Positions 1 to 9,273 of a stretch of DNA of 64,000 bases are shown piece after piece. Below the pieces are notes generated by a model. The model had not been told where the DNA came from. It saw only the letters and a list, made by a program, of their open reading frames with translations, and searched no databases. Every line of letters starts with the position of its first letter. Position 1 is the stretch's first letter. The position numbers and the translations under genes are program-made. Location of the stretch: contig JAOAPV010000005.1 in the NCBI GenBank assembly GCA_025463055.1, positions 186,001 through 250,000 of the forward strand, in the 5' to 3' direction. Source of the stretch: Candidatus Acidiferrum typicum (lineage in GTDB: Bacteria; Acidobacteriota; Terriglobia; Acidiferrales; UBA7541).

Positions 1-3000
1 CGCTAAAGTCCGCTCGAAAGATCGAATTCACCACCGATGAAGGCACCTGGATTTCTCTGGACGTTTCGCCCGACGGGAAAACAATCGCGTTTGAATTGCT
101 CGGCGATATCTACACCATGCCTATCGCGGGCGGTGAAGCAAAGCTGATCGCTGGCGGCATGGCATTTGATAGCCAGCCCAAATTTTCTCCCGATGGAAAA
201 TCGATCGCGTTTCTTTCTGACCGCGACGGGAACGAAAACGTCTGGATTATGCACACGGACGGGAGCGACGCGAAACAACTTTCGAAGGATCCGACCGCCG
301 AGTTCGCTTCGCCGAGTTGGTCGCCCGACGGGAATTACCTTTTTGTGTCCAAAGCCGGATTCGGCATCAATACGTTTGAAATTTGGATGTATCACGTGCA
401 AGGCGGCTCGGGCGTGCAGGTTACGAAAGCCAAACCAGCGCCCAACACGCCGCGGGAACAACGCCACAATGCCATTGGTGTGGTGGCTTCCGCGGATGGA
501 AAGTATCTCTATTACGCCATGCGTCATGGCGGCTTTGCTTACAATGCGCAGCTTCCGCTTTGGCAGATCGCGCGCCGGTACCGCAAGACAGGAGACGAGG
601 ACGTTCTGCTCCAGCAGGTGGAAAGCAGCTTCCGGCCGGTCGTGTCGCCCGACGGAACCCAGATTTTATACGTAACGCGCTACGAGACAGAAAGTGGATT
701 GCGGGTCCGCAATTTACAGACCGGCGACGATCGCTGGGTCAAGTACCCCATCACGCGCGATGACCAGGAATCGCGGTTCACGCGCGATCTTTTTCCTGGC
801 TATGCATTTCTGCCCAATGGGAAAGAAGTTGTTTACAACCAGGATGGCAAGATTCGGCGGCTGAATCTCGCAACTGGAACGGACACCGTGATTCCGTTTA
901 CCGCCAAAGTCTCGCAGGAGCTGGGGCCAAAACTGGATTTTCCGCAAAGGGTCGAGGAAGGCCCGGTAAAGGCGAGGCTGATTCAGGATCCTGTGGAATC
1001 CCCTGACGGCAAGCAACTAGCGTTTTCCGCGCTGACTCACCTTTATACCCTCGACCTGCCAACCGGAAAGCCGCGGCGCGTGACCACTGGCAGCGCTCGC
1101 GAATTTCAGCCCGCATGGTCGCCGGATGGCAAGATGCTCGTGTACGTAACTTGGTCGAATGAAGGCGGGCAGCTCTGGAAAGTGCCGGCGGCGGGAGGAA
1201 CGCCGCAACAATTGTCGAAGTCGGCCGGTGTCTACAGCAATCCAGCATGGTCGCCCGATGGCGCCAGAATCGTGGCGCTGCGCGGCAATGCCTATGATCG
1301 TGAAAACAGCGGATTCGATATCGGGCAGACTGCGAACGCGGATCTTGTATGGATTCCGGCGGATGGCGGCGACGCCAGCCTGATTTTGCCGGCTCGCGGC
1401 GCAGGCGGCCCGCATTTTACGCATGAAAAGGACCGCATTTACGTTTATACGCCGCAGGGTTTGGTTTCCCTGCGCTACGACGGCACCGACCGGCGCACGC
1501 ATCTTCAAGTCAAGGGCCAGGGAATATTCTTCGCGGAAGAACCAGTCTCCGCCGATGACGTGCAGCCCAGTCCGGACGGTCAGTGGGTGCTGGCGCATAT
1601 AAGCAATCAACTCTACCTAATCGCTATGCCCCTGGTCGGTGGGGAAGCGCCGACTGTGAATGTGGCTACTGCGTCGGTACCAGTTAAGCGGCTGACGGAT
1701 ATAGGCGCTGATTATTTTGCCTGGGCCGACGACGGCAAGACCATCACTTGGGCCGTGGGTGCCAGCCTTTTCCGTGAACCAGTGAGCGCGATTTCTTTCG
1801 AGCCGCCAAAGGAAGAGAAGAAGGAAGGCGACAAAGACAAGAAGGATGCCGAGAATAAGGGCGCTGCAGATAAGAAAGATGGCGGTGCCCCCGCGGGCGA
1901 AGTGAAGAAAGAAGAAAACAAAGAGCAGAGCAAAGAGGAGAAAAAAGAGGGGAAAAAAGAGGAAAAAAAATTCAAGGAGCAGGACAAGAACGTCGAAGAG
2001 ATAGCCGTCAATATAGAAATGCCACGCAAGATGCCGAAGGGTACGGTTGTGCTCCGTGGAGCGACTGTAATCACCATGAAGGGCGTTCCCGGCTCCGAAG
2101 AAGTGCTGAAGAATGCCGATGTGGTGGTGGAGAATAATCGCATCAAGAGCGTGGGAGCCAAGGGAACAATCCCCGCAGGCGCCAAGGTCATCGATGTTCA
2201 CGGCAAGACAATTGTTCCGGGCTTTGTCGATACCCATGCGCATTGGTTGGAAATCCGCCGCGGCATTCTGGACACGCAAAACTGGGCGTTCCTTGCAAAT
2301 CTAGCGTACGGTGTGACGTCGGGTCTGGATGTCCAGACCTTCTCGAACGACATGTTTGCCTACCAGGACCTTGTCGATACCGGGGACATCATCGGGCTGC
2401 GCGCCTTTTCCACCGGTCCGGGAGTGTTTTCTGATAACAACTTCCAGTCCACCGAAGAAGTGAAAGGTGTGCTGACCAAGTACAAGAAATATTACGGCAC
2501 GCACAACATCAAGAGTTATGTGGTGGGCAACCGTAAGCAGCGCCAGTACATGGTCGAAGCTTCCAAAGAACTGGAGATGATGCCGACCACCGAGGGTGCG
2601 CTCGATCTGAAGTTGAACCTGACGCACGTAATCGACGGCTTTCACGGCAACGAACACACATTGCCCATCACCCCGCTCTATAAGGATGTGCTGCAGATGT
2701 TTGCACAGTCCGGCATCGCCGAAACTCCAACGCTTATCGTGAACTACGGCGGGCCATTCGGAGAAAATTACTTCTATGAATCCACAAATGTTCACGACGA
2801 TGTGAAACTCAATCACTTCACACCTCACCGAATCATCGACGAAAAAACCAAGCGGCGCGAAGGGTGGTTCAGCAAAGACGAGTACGCGTTCCCGAAGCTC
2901 GCGGCGCAAATGGCGAAACTAGAACGCGCCGGCGGGCTTGTGGGCGTAGGCAGCCACGGGCAGTTGCAAGGGCTCGGCTATCACTGGGAGATGTGGATGC

Positions 3001-3323
3001 TGAGCAGCGGCGGTATGACTCCGATGGAAGTCCTGCGATGCGCGACGGTAAATGGATCACACATTGTCGGACGCCCGCAGGACATCGGTTCGATCGAGCC
3101 CGGAAAACTTGCGGACCTGTTGATTCTAGATAAGAACCCGCTCGAAGACATTCACAACACGAACACTGTCCATTGGGTGATGAAGAATGGAGAGTTGTTT
3201 GAGGGCGATACTCTGGACCAGATTTGGCCGGAGCAGAAAAAGCTCGAGCCGCTCTTCTTCTGGAACTACGACACCCCGAAAGCCGGAGAGCCATTGAGCT
3301 ATGGAAAGACGAGCTTGCCGTAA
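1..3323 (+). CDS. TolB-like beta-propeller / amidohydrolase fusion, 5' partial
   Basis: The frame is open from base 3 to the TAA at 3321-3323, so the N-terminus lies outside the window and about 1106 residues are visible. The first half is a PD40/TolB-type propeller: the repeat SPDG(K/N/T/A) followed by a beta strand recurs at least seven times up to about base 1600. A Lys/Glu-rich low-complexity linker (about bases 1806-1995) leads into an amidohydrolase domain with the beta-sandwich start ATVITMKG, the metal-site HxH (DTHAHW, bases 2235-2243) and the C-terminal motif IEPGKLADLLILD. Related proteins of about 1100 residues are usually secreted hydrolases of unknown substrate; the signal peptide would be upstream. 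The usual late aspartate region reads GSHGQ. The domains are clear, the substrate is unknown. Confidence 0.9.
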   Translation, partial: LKSARKIEFTTDEGTWISLDVSPDGKTIAFELLGDIYTMPIAGGEAKLIAGGMAFDSQPKFSPDGKSIAFLSDRDGNENVWIMHTDGSDAKQLSKDPTAEFASPSWSPDGNYLFVSKAGFGINTFEIWMYHVQGGSGVQVTKAKPAPNTPREQRHNAIGVVASADGKYLYYAMRHGGFAYNAQLPLWQIARRYRKTGDEDVLLQQVESSFRPVVSPDGTQILYVTRYETESGLRVRNLQTGDDRWVKYPITRDDQESRFTRDLFPGYAFLPNGKEVVYNQDGKIRRLNLATGTDTVIPFTAKVSQELGPKLDFPQRVEEGPVKARLIQDPVESPDGKQLAFSALTHLYTLDLPTGKPRRVTTGSAREFQPAWSPDGKMLVYVTWSNEGGQLWKVPAAGGTPQQLSKSAGVYSNPAWSPDGARIVALRGNAYDRENSGFDIGQTANADLVWIPADGGDASLILPARGAGGPHFTHEKDRIYVYTPQGLVSLRYDGTDRRTHLQVKGQGIFFAEEPVSADDVQPSPDGQWVLAHISNQLYLIAMPLVGGEAPTVNVATASVPVKRLTDIGADYFAWADDGKTITWAVGASLFREPVSAISFEPPKEEKKEGDKDKKDAENKGAADKKDGGAPAGEVKKEENKEQSKEEKKEGKKEEKKFKEQDKNVEEIAVNIEMPRKMPKGTVVLRGATVITMKGVPGSEEVLKNADVVVENNRIKSVGAKGTIPAGAKVIDVHGKTIVPGFVDTHAHWLEIRRGILDTQNWAFLANLAYGVTSGLDVQTFSNDMFAYQDLVDTGDIIGLRAFSTGPGVFSDNNFQSTEEVKGVLTKYKKYYGTHNIKSYVVGNRKQRQYMVEASKELEMMPTTEGALDLKLNLTHVIDGFHGNEHTLPITPLYKDVLQMFAQSGIAETPTLIVNYGGPFGENYFYESTNVHDDVKLNHFTPHRIIDEKTKRREGWFSKDEYAFPKLAAQMAKLERAGGLVGVGSHGQLQGLGYHWEMWMLSSGGMTPMEVLRCATVNGSHIVGRPQDIGSIEPGKLADLLILDKNPLEDIHNTNTVHWVMKNGELFEGDTLDQIWPEQKKLEPLFFWNYDTPKAGEPLSYGKTSLP

Positions 3324-3388
3324 CACCGGCGTCACGAAAGATTCAGGACGGCGAAATCAGGCAAGTTGAAAACTACGGCTCGCGTGTT

Positions 3389-4381
3389 TCAGGATTTTGC
3401 GGGAGCGGGTGTGGGGACGGACGCGCTTTCAGGCGAAGCTTTCGCCTTTTCTTGCGTTGCGCGATACCACTCAAACGTGCGCCGCAGCCCCTCTTCGAAT
3501 CCAACCGGCGGGTCGTACCCGAGAAATTCGCGAGCCTGCGAAATGTCCGCTTGCGAATCGCGGATATCTCCGTCGCGCGCAGGTTCGTACTTCGCTTCGA
3601 GGTTCCGGCCGGAAATTTTATTCAGAAGCGTTACCGTCTGGTTTAAGGAAAAACGTCCGCCAACGCCCACATTAAAGACTTTGCCGGAAACAGTAGGAGC
3701 TTCACAGGCCAACAAATTGGCTTGCACCGCATTCTCCACGAAAGTGAAATCGCGCGTTTGCTCGCCATCGCCGAAAATCACCGGTTGCGTGCCCTCGAGA
3801 AAAGCGCTGCAAAATTTAGCCAGCACCCCGGAATACGGAGAGCTAGGATCCTGGCGTGGACCGAAAATATTGAAATAGCGCAGCGAAACATTCTCCAGAC
3901 CATAGCAGCGGCCGAAGGTCTGCGCGTACAACTCTCCAACATATTTTGTTACGCCGTAGGGTGAGATGGGTTGCGGCTCCATCTTTTCAACCTTGGGCAG
4001 CGTCGGCGTTTCTCCATACGCGGAAGACGAAGCGGCGAAAACAATACGCTTCACCTTTGCATCGCGTGCCGCTACAAGAACATTTAGCGTGCCATCGATG
4101 TTAATGCGGTTGGTCTCGATGGGATCTTTAACCGACTTGGGAACCGAAGTGCGCGCCGCCAGGTGCAGCACATATTCGGCTTCGTGCATCGCTTTGCGAA
4201 CCACTTCAATATCCGTGATGCTGCCTTTTATCAGCGTGATTTTGTTGCGGACTTCGGCGAGGTTCTCTTCCTTACCTGAAGACAGATCATCCAATACCAC
4301 CACGCCGTGCCCGCGGCGAACGAGTTCGTCGACCGTATTCGAACCGATAAAACCGGCGCCGCCTGTGACCACGAAGCGCAT
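3389..4381 (-). CDS. NAD-dependent epimerase (UDP-hexose/UDP-HexNAc 4-epimerase type)
   Basis: This is a 330-residue extended SDR protein. The NAD-binding TGGAGFIGS lies at residues 6-14, and the catalytic set is Ser119/120 (ASSSAYGE) with Tyr142-x3-Lys146 (SPYGVTKY). The stretch LRYFNIFGPRQDP is typical of the WbpP/GalE branch that interconverts UDP-Glc/Gal or UDP-GlcNAc/GalNAc. The start is backed by an AGGAGG-type ribosome site about 10 bases upstream (CAGGAGGATTCC). It lies in the polysaccharide region, close to the phosphoheptose isomerase and a UDP-HexNAc dehydrogenase, so a precursor role is likely. Sequence alone does not separate GalE from Gne/WbpP specificity. Confidence 0.88.
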   Translation of the reverse strand: MRFVVTGGAGFIGSNTVDELVRRGHGVVVLDDLSSGKEENLAEVRNKITLIKGSITDIEVVRKAMHEAEYVLHLAARTSVPKSVKDPIETNRINIDGTLNVLVAARDAKVKRIVFAASSSAYGETPTLPKVEKMEPQPISPYGVTKYVGELYAQTFGRCYGLENVSLRYFNIFGPRQDPSSPYSGVLAKFCSAFLEGTQPVIFGDGEQTRDFTFVENAVQANLLACEAPTVSGKVFNVGVGGRFSLNQTVTLLNKISGRNLEAKYEPARDGDIRDSQADISQAREFLGYDPPVGFEEGLRRTFEWYRATQEKAKASPESASVPTPAPAKS

Positions 4382-4594
4382 TCCGGGAATCCTCCTGGAT
4401 CAGGTTCGCAGCAGGCGGGTGGCTGCTGCGCTAAGCGAAGCGCGCTTCGGAAAGACGAGCGCCTCGCGTTTTTGATAATCTCAGAATGGCGCCAATCTAA
4501 CTGAATCTTTCATTGCACCATGCGCGTAAAATGTATTGTACGACGGAAGACAGCGAGGCAACTGATTGTTTCAGACTAGGTTCACACAAATACC

Positions 4595-5485
4595 ATGACC
4601 AAGCTCACTGCTACAATTGCAGTGCTCGCCGTTCTGGTCTGCGCTGCCGGAGCTTTCTATTGGGCGCATGGAATTGGATCTTCCGCGCGAGTCTCCAAAG
4701 CATTGCAGCCCGCGCAGGTCTCGGCGGCCTCCGCGGTTCCCGAAAATGTGGGAGGTTCCGTCCAGCCGGCGCCCTCAACGGTGGCTGAGCCCCTGAGGGC
4801 CCCTTCGCCTTCGAGCGAAGCGTCAGTCCCCTTCCACGCCGGCGAAATTCTGGAATTTGCCGCCGATGTGGCAAAGCTAAGCAACGTAGCGAATCTACGT
4901 CTTCAAATCGTGGACCGTCGCAACTTTTTTGGAAAGAACGCGTGGCACCTGCAGGCCTTCGCGCGCACGGAAAACCCCTTGCGCATGATGTTCGAACTCG
5001 ATGACCAGTTTGACTCGTACAGCGATGCGAACACACTCACAAGTCTGCAGTACGAAATGCATCTGAACGAACGCGGGGAGAAGCAAGAATCCATCCAGCG
5101 CATGACGACGACCGGCGCGGAGCACGCTGCCGCAAACGCCACGCAGACGCGAGTTGCGGCCGGAACGCGCGACCCGCTAGGCCTGATGCAATACTTGCGT
5201 ACAGTAGATTGGGAGAAAGTGCGAGAGGTGCGCGGACCGGTTTACGACGGGCACAAACTGTACGACGTTCGCGCAGCCTATGCCGGGGCCGCAGGCAGCA
5301 TTGCCGTTCCTGCGGGCACTTTCGCTGCGTCAAAAATTGACCTTCGTGTTTTCGACGGTGGTGCGGAACTGAAAGACGCGCATTTCATGCTGTATCTCGC
5401 CAGCAATCCGACGCGGACGCCGGTGCTGCTTGAGGCAGTGATGCCGTTCGCGACGGCTCGTGTGGCATTGGTCAAGATGAAGTAA
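4595..5485 (+). CDS. DUF3108-family secreted or membrane-anchored protein
   Basis: The protein has 296 residues, with an N-terminal hydrophobic segment at about residues 5-24 acting as signal or anchor and then a Pro/Ala/Ser-rich linker to about residue 75. The rest resembles DUF3108: the FHAGEILEFAADV opening, a central RTENPLRMMFELDDQFDSY-like stretch, and DPLGLMQYLR followed by alternating strands. DUF3108 proteins are periplasmic or outer-membrane beta-rich proteins without a firm biochemical role. The gene is convergent with the SIS-domain gene, with only 9 bases between their stop codons. The family assignment is from pattern memory. Confidence 0.75.
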   Translation: MTKLTATIAVLAVLVCAAGAFYWAHGIGSSARVSKALQPAQVSAASAVPENVGGSVQPAPSTVAEPLRAPSPSSEASVPFHAGEILEFAADVAKLSNVANLRLQIVDRRNFFGKNAWHLQAFARTENPLRMMFELDDQFDSYSDANTLTSLQYEMHLNERGEKQESIQRMTTTGAEHAAANATQTRVAAGTRDPLGLMQYLRTVDWEKVREVRGPVYDGHKLYDVRAAYAGAAGSIAVPAGTFAASKIDLRVFDGGAELKDAHFMLYLASNPTRTPVLLEAVMPFATARVALVKMK

Positions 5486-5494
5486 CGAAGCGAG

Positions 5495-6076
5495 CTACGC
5501 AGACAGTGCGAGTTCTTCGATAAACGCGCACGCGATATGGCCGATGGTGATATGCGCTTCCTGGATGCGCTGTGAATCACGAGACGGAACGTTCAGCAAT
5601 AAATCAACTTTATTTGCGAGCGCGCCGCCCGTTTCGCCGGTGAACGCCACCACAAAAGCGCCGCGAGCGCGGCCCGCCTCTACGGCTCGCACAAGGTTCG
5701 CGCTATTGCCACTGGTTGAGAGCGCCACGATAACGTCCTGCGCCGAAACGAGCGCCTCGACTTGGCGGGAGAAAATTTGTTCGAACCCGTAGTCGTTTCC
5801 CGCCGCCGTCAGGACGGAAGGATTCGCCGGAAGTGCCAGCGCCGCCAGTGCGCGCCGGTCGTCGTGCAATTTCACCACGAGCTCCGCCGCAAGGTGCATA
5901 GCATCAGCAGCGCTACCCCCGTTGCCAAAGAACACAACTTTGCCGCCGCCGCGCAGTGACGCCGCACATTTTTGTGCGAATTGAAGAATGCGCTCGACCA
6001 ACACATCGGAGAAAGCCTGCTTGACCCGAGCGCTTTCCTCGAGTTGGCGGCGGATCTCTTCGCGGGATGCAGCCAT
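5495..6076 (-). CDS. gmhA: SIS-domain phosphoheptose isomerase (GmhA-like)
   Basis: The 193-residue length is typical for GmhA/DiaA proteins. The sugar-phosphate-binding SIS domain shows GNGGSAADAMHLAAEL near residues 50-66, ALSTSGNSANLVRAV in the middle, and HITIGHIACAFIE close to the C-terminus. GmhA converts sedoheptulose 7-phosphate to D-glycero-manno-heptose 7-phosphate for ADP-heptose and LPS core synthesis. The gene follows the nucleotide-sugar dehydrogenase by only 6 bases on the same strand, so the two are probably cotranscribed. DiaA, a replication factor with the same fold, is an alternative, but the polysaccharide context favours GmhA. Confidence 0.85.
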   Translation of the reverse strand: MAASREEIRRQLEESARVKQAFSDVLVERILQFAQKCAASLRGGGKVVFFGNGGSAADAMHLAAELVVKLHDDRRALAALALPANPSVLTAAGNDYGFEQIFSRQVEALVSAQDVIVALSTSGNSANLVRAVEAGRARGAFVVAFTGETGGALANKVDLLLNVPSRDSQRIQEAHITIGHIACAFIEELALSA

Positions 6077-6082
6077 TTGCGC

Positions 6083-7438
6083 CTAGCAGAGCACGATCTT
6101 GTCGCGGTGACGCATCACGCGGCGCGTGGCGTTGCGAGTGTCCACCACCAGCTTGGCCGCGTCGACAATAGCCGAGTAATCGTAGCTGGAATGATCCGTG
6201 GCCACGATAACGGCGTCATAACTGCCAAGCGTCTGCGGATTTAGTGGCACGGATTTCATATTCTCGTAGTTATAGTGCCGCATTTTGTGGAGCTTCGGAA
6301 AATAAGGATCGTTGTAATCGAGCTGTGCCCCCCGCTGCTGCAACAACTGCATGATTTTGAGCGTCGGAGACTCCCGCAAATCGTCAACGTCCTTCTTGTA
6401 AGCCACACCCAAGATCAAAACCTTCGCCCCATTCAAACTTTTCTTGTGATTGTTTAGCGCTGCTGCGATGGCATCAACCACATGATATGGCATCGCCGTA
6501 TTGACTTCGCCTGCAAGCTCAATGAAACGCGTTGAAAAGTCATACTCGCGCGCCTTCCAGGAAAGGTAATATGGATCGACCGGAATGCAGTGCCCTCCCA
6601 GGCCAGGCCCCGGGTAAAAAGGCATGAAGCCGAATGGTTTGGTCGCCGCGGCATCGATCACTTCCCATATATCGATACCCATGCGCAGGCTGAGCATCTT
6701 GAGCTCGTTCACCATGGCAATGTTCACGCAACGAAAAATATTTTCCAGCAGCTTCGCCATTTCCGCCGCGCGAGTGGAGCTTACCGGAACAACGCGCGCC
6801 ACAACTTGAGCGTAGAGCGACACCGCAGCGCGTCCACTCGGCGGATTCAAGCCGCCGACCACTTTTGGGATCTGCGCCAAACCAAACTGCTTATTCCCCG
6901 GATCTTCGCGTTCCGGAGAAAACGCCAGCCAAAAATCGCATGCGACATTGTCGTTTTCCGGCCCCGTGACAATGGGGCAGCGCAAGCCGCTCTTCTCTAG
7001 AATTGGCAGCACCAACTCTTCCGTGGTTCCAGGGTACGTCGTGGACTCCAGCACCACGAGCTGTCCCTTCTGCAAATGCGGCTGAATCGAAATAGCCGTT
7101 TGCTCGACGTAGCTCAAGTCTGGTTCGCGGCGCTCGTCCAAGGGCGTCGGCACGCAAATAAGGATGGCATCCGCTTCCTTTAAGCGCGCAAAATCCGTGG
7201 TCGCGCCAAAGTGCCGGCTATTGACGAATTGCTGGATCTTCGTCTGCGGAATATGCTCGATGTACGAACGCCCCGCATTCAACATATTCACTTTGTTGGG
7301 ATCCGTGTCGAATCCCGTCACCTTGTGCCCCGCCTCCGCAAAGCGCAGCGCCAGCGGCAAGCCCACGTACCCGCATCCGATGATGGCGACCTTGAGCTGG
7401 GCGCCTTTGAAGAACTCAGGTTTCCGGTCAATTGGCAT
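6083..7438 (-). CDS. UDP-HexNAc 6-dehydrogenase (WbpA/TviB-type nucleotide sugar dehydrogenase)
   Basis: The protein has 451 residues from the ATG at 7438. An in-frame TTG at 7531 would add 31 residues that do not resemble the family. The Rossmann motif GCGYVG is at residues 21-26, and the catalytic cysteine is Cys284 in GLGGHCIPVDP. The C-terminal UDP-binding domain includes VLILGVAYKKDVDDLRESP. The GHCIPVDP signature marks the WbpA/WecC/TviB group that oxidises UDP-GlcNAc, UDP-ManNAc or UDP-GalNAc to the uronic acid, unlike the GFCFPKD form of UDP-glucose dehydrogenase found at 10280-11632. The product probably feeds the local glycan. Confidence 0.9.
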   Translation of the reverse strand: MPIDRKPEFFKGAQLKVAIIGCGYVGLPLALRFAEAGHKVTGFDTDPNKVNMLNAGRSYIEHIPQTKIQQFVNSRHFGATTDFARLKEADAILICVPTPLDERREPDLSYVEQTAISIQPHLQKGQLVVLESTTYPGTTEELVLPILEKSGLRCPIVTGPENDNVACDFWLAFSPEREDPGNKQFGLAQIPKVVGGLNPPSGRAAVSLYAQVVARVVPVSSTRAAEMAKLLENIFRCVNIAMVNELKMLSLRMGIDIWEVIDAAATKPFGFMPFYPGPGLGGHCIPVDPYYLSWKAREYDFSTRFIELAGEVNTAMPYHVVDAIAAALNNHKKSLNGAKVLILGVAYKKDVDDLRESPTLKIMQLLQQRGAQLDYNDPYFPKLHKMRHYNYENMKSVPLNPQTLGSYDAVIVATDHSSYDYSAIVDAAKLVVDTRNATRRVMRHRDKIVLC

Positions 7439-7741
7439 GAGTTGCGTCGCACTCCTAAACTTTTTGGAATACACAGGCCGCAAGGCCACAAATGAGTCGA
7501 ACAAATATAACAGGTTCCCGGCGCTTGCCAAAAAACGCCCTCCATATGATTTCTCTCAAGGCACGCCCGTTGCGAGTGCCTGGCGAATGGGAGCAAGATA
7601 GTAGGCACGCGCCGACCGTTCCAGCCGGTAGGTTCAGGCGCAACCGGCATTCCGCACTGCAGTCAATGGCATTGAGTTCAGGCGCATGCCCTGACTTCTC
7701 ATGTCCCTGTGCTCCGTGCGCGCAAGGAGTTCGCGACTCAT
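7439..7741. other. Intergenic region between divergent dehydrogenase and cpsB genes
   Basis: This 303-base gap separates two divergently read polysaccharide genes and should hold both promoters. I see no convincing -35/-10 pair. It contains two exact 11-base direct repeats (GTTCAGGCGCA at 7632-7642 and 7676-7686, 44 bases apart). The ribosome site of the cpsB-like gene (AAGGAG at about 7728-7733) is at its right end. Confidence 0.5.
7632..7686. repeat. Pair of 11-base direct repeats upstream of cpsB-like gene
   Basis: GTTCAGGCGCA occurs at 7632-7642 and again at 7676-7686, with start points 44 bases apart (about four helical turns). Short GGCATT words also recur between them. The position upstream of two divergent genes would suit a regulator-binding site. 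Chance or an old duplication is equally possible. Confidence 0.35.
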
Positions 7742-8512
7742 ATGGTGGATGTGCATTGCCACATTTTGCCGGGCCTCGATGACGGTCCCGATGCCATCGA
7801 ACAATCTCTGGCGATGGCTGAGTCCGCCATAAGTGATGGCATCACACACGTTGTCGCCACGCCGCATTGCAGCAGCGAATACGCTTTCAATTATCCGCAA
7901 GTCCAGCATCTCCGCGAGCGCCTGCAAAGCGAAATTGGCGACCGGCTGATCCTTGCCACCGGATGCGATTTCCATCTCAATCCCGAAAATCTCGATGCGT
8001 TGCGCAGCGACCCCTCTCGCTTCTGTATCAACCAGCACGATTATCTGCTTGTTGAGTTCAACGAAATCTCCATTCCGCCCGCAATGGACGACACTCTCCA
8101 CGCTTTGCAGCTCAAGGGGTTGCGTCCAATAATCACGCATCCCGAGCGCAATGCCATCCTGCGCCGCCAGCCAGAGCGGCTGGCAACCTGGGCGCGCCTC
8201 GGTTGCTATGTGCAGGTCACGGCAGGCTCGCTCACTGGAACTTTCGGTCCGCGCGCGCAGGAAGATTCCCTTTGCTGGATCGCGCGAGGTTTGGTGCATT
8301 TTGTCGCCAGTGACGCGCACAACACCAAGCGCAGGCCGCTCCGTCTACAACCTGCTTACGACGCGGTAAGCAGGCAGTTTGGGGACGAGAAGGCTCGCGC
8401 GCTATTTGTTGAAAATCCGTTGGCCGCCTTCGAAGGACGAGATCTTCCCCACGTCCCGGAAATTCCCGACGAAAGAGCCTCGCCTCGCCGCAAAAAGTTT
8501 CTATTCTTCTGA
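7742..8512 (+). CDS. CpsB/CapC-family PHP-type tyrosine-protein phosphatase
   Basis: The protein has 256 residues from the ATG at 7742, which has an AAGGAG ribosome site just upstream; an earlier TTG at 7709 lacks one. The start MVDVHCHILPGLDDGP is the family signature, with His5 and His7 as metal ligands. Further ligand motifs are ATPH, GCDFH, ITHPERN and ASDAHN. CpsB/YwqE enzymes dephosphorylate BY-kinases (Wzc/CapB) that control capsule polymerisation and export. No such kinase or its Wza partner is in the window. The tail is short and basic (SPRRKKF). Confidence 0.9.
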   Translation: MVDVHCHILPGLDDGPDAIEQSLAMAESAISDGITHVVATPHCSSEYAFNYPQVQHLRERLQSEIGDRLILATGCDFHLNPENLDALRSDPSRFCINQHDYLLVEFNEISIPPAMDDTLHALQLKGLRPIITHPERNAILRRQPERLATWARLGCYVQVTAGSLTGTFGPRAQEDSLCWIARGLVHFVASDAHNTKRRPLRLQPAYDAVSRQFGDEKARALFVENPLAAFEGRDLPHVPEIPDERASPRRKKFLFF

Positions 8513-8520
8513 ATTCCGCC

Positions 8521-9186
8521 TCACCGCGAAGGATGCAGAGGCAATCCCGCCCACGCGTTCAATAGACCAAGGACTTCCCGCACCACGTCCAGCGAATCGC
8601 CCGTCGAGCGCCACCAACGGTTAGGCGCGAAGGTGTCGGTTACAGCCGCCCGCACAATGGCTCGCCCACGCCCACCCGAAAGTTCCTTCCATAGCGCGCG
8701 AACCCGCCGCGTGTGCACCTTCGTCGTTACGATAATGACGGCACCACCCCGCTGCCGCTCTAGTTCGGTTGCAATTACAGGAATCTCATCGGCTGTATTG
8801 TTTATCGGCTGCTCCAGCACGCGGATTGCATTCGATGGCACCCCTTCGTGCATCAAAACCTGCGAGTTGAAGAAGTCCTCACCTATGTAAGAAATATGCA
8901 TTTCCTGGAGTGAAGCGGCAGGTTCAACGGCGCGGGTCAGCCAAATTTGCGGCGCATACCCTGCGTTGTACAATCGCGCTGCTTCCTTGGCCCGCATGGG
9001 CATGCGTCCGCTGAGAACCACGATTGCTTGAGCCTTGTCCAACGGATCTTCAACTATCAGCCAACGGCCAACGCCAAAAACGATCACGGCGGAGGCGACT
9101 AAGACAACAACCACGGTCAGAATAGCAGCCGTGGCAATGTGGCGCTTCCAGGTCTTTGGGGCGTCCGCGCTGCTGTCCGTACGCAA
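8521..9186 (-). CDS. YdcF/SanA-like DUF218 membrane protein
   Basis: The protein has 221 residues with one N-terminal membrane helix (about residues 17-39, [20 protein letters not shown]). The DUF218 core follows: [11 protein letters not shown], the [12 protein letters not shown] helix, the NTADE motif and [12 protein letters not shown]. Family members such as SanA, ElyC and YdcF act in envelope integrity or bind nucleotides, with unclear chemistry. The gene is convergent with the cpsB-like gene (8 bases between stops) and divergent from the UDP-xylose synthase gene. Confidence 0.83.
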   Translation of the reverse strand: MRTDSSADAPKTWKRHIATAAILTVVVVLVASAVIVFGVGRWLIVEDPLDKAQAIVVLSGRMPMRAKEAARLYNAGYAPQIWLTRAVEPAASLQEMHISYIGEDFFNSQVLMHEGVPSNAIRVLEQPINNTADEIPVIATELERQRGGAVIIVTTKVHTRRVRALWKELSGGRGRAIVRAAVTDTFAPNRWWRSTGDSLDVVREVLGLLNAWAGLPLHPSR

Positions 9187-9273
9187 GGGGGCGCATGGTA
9201 TCGCGGGTCATCAGTGTGGTCAATCGCCGACCAGCGCGTTAAAATGGCTGGCTGGCACTTATCGGGAGGATAC

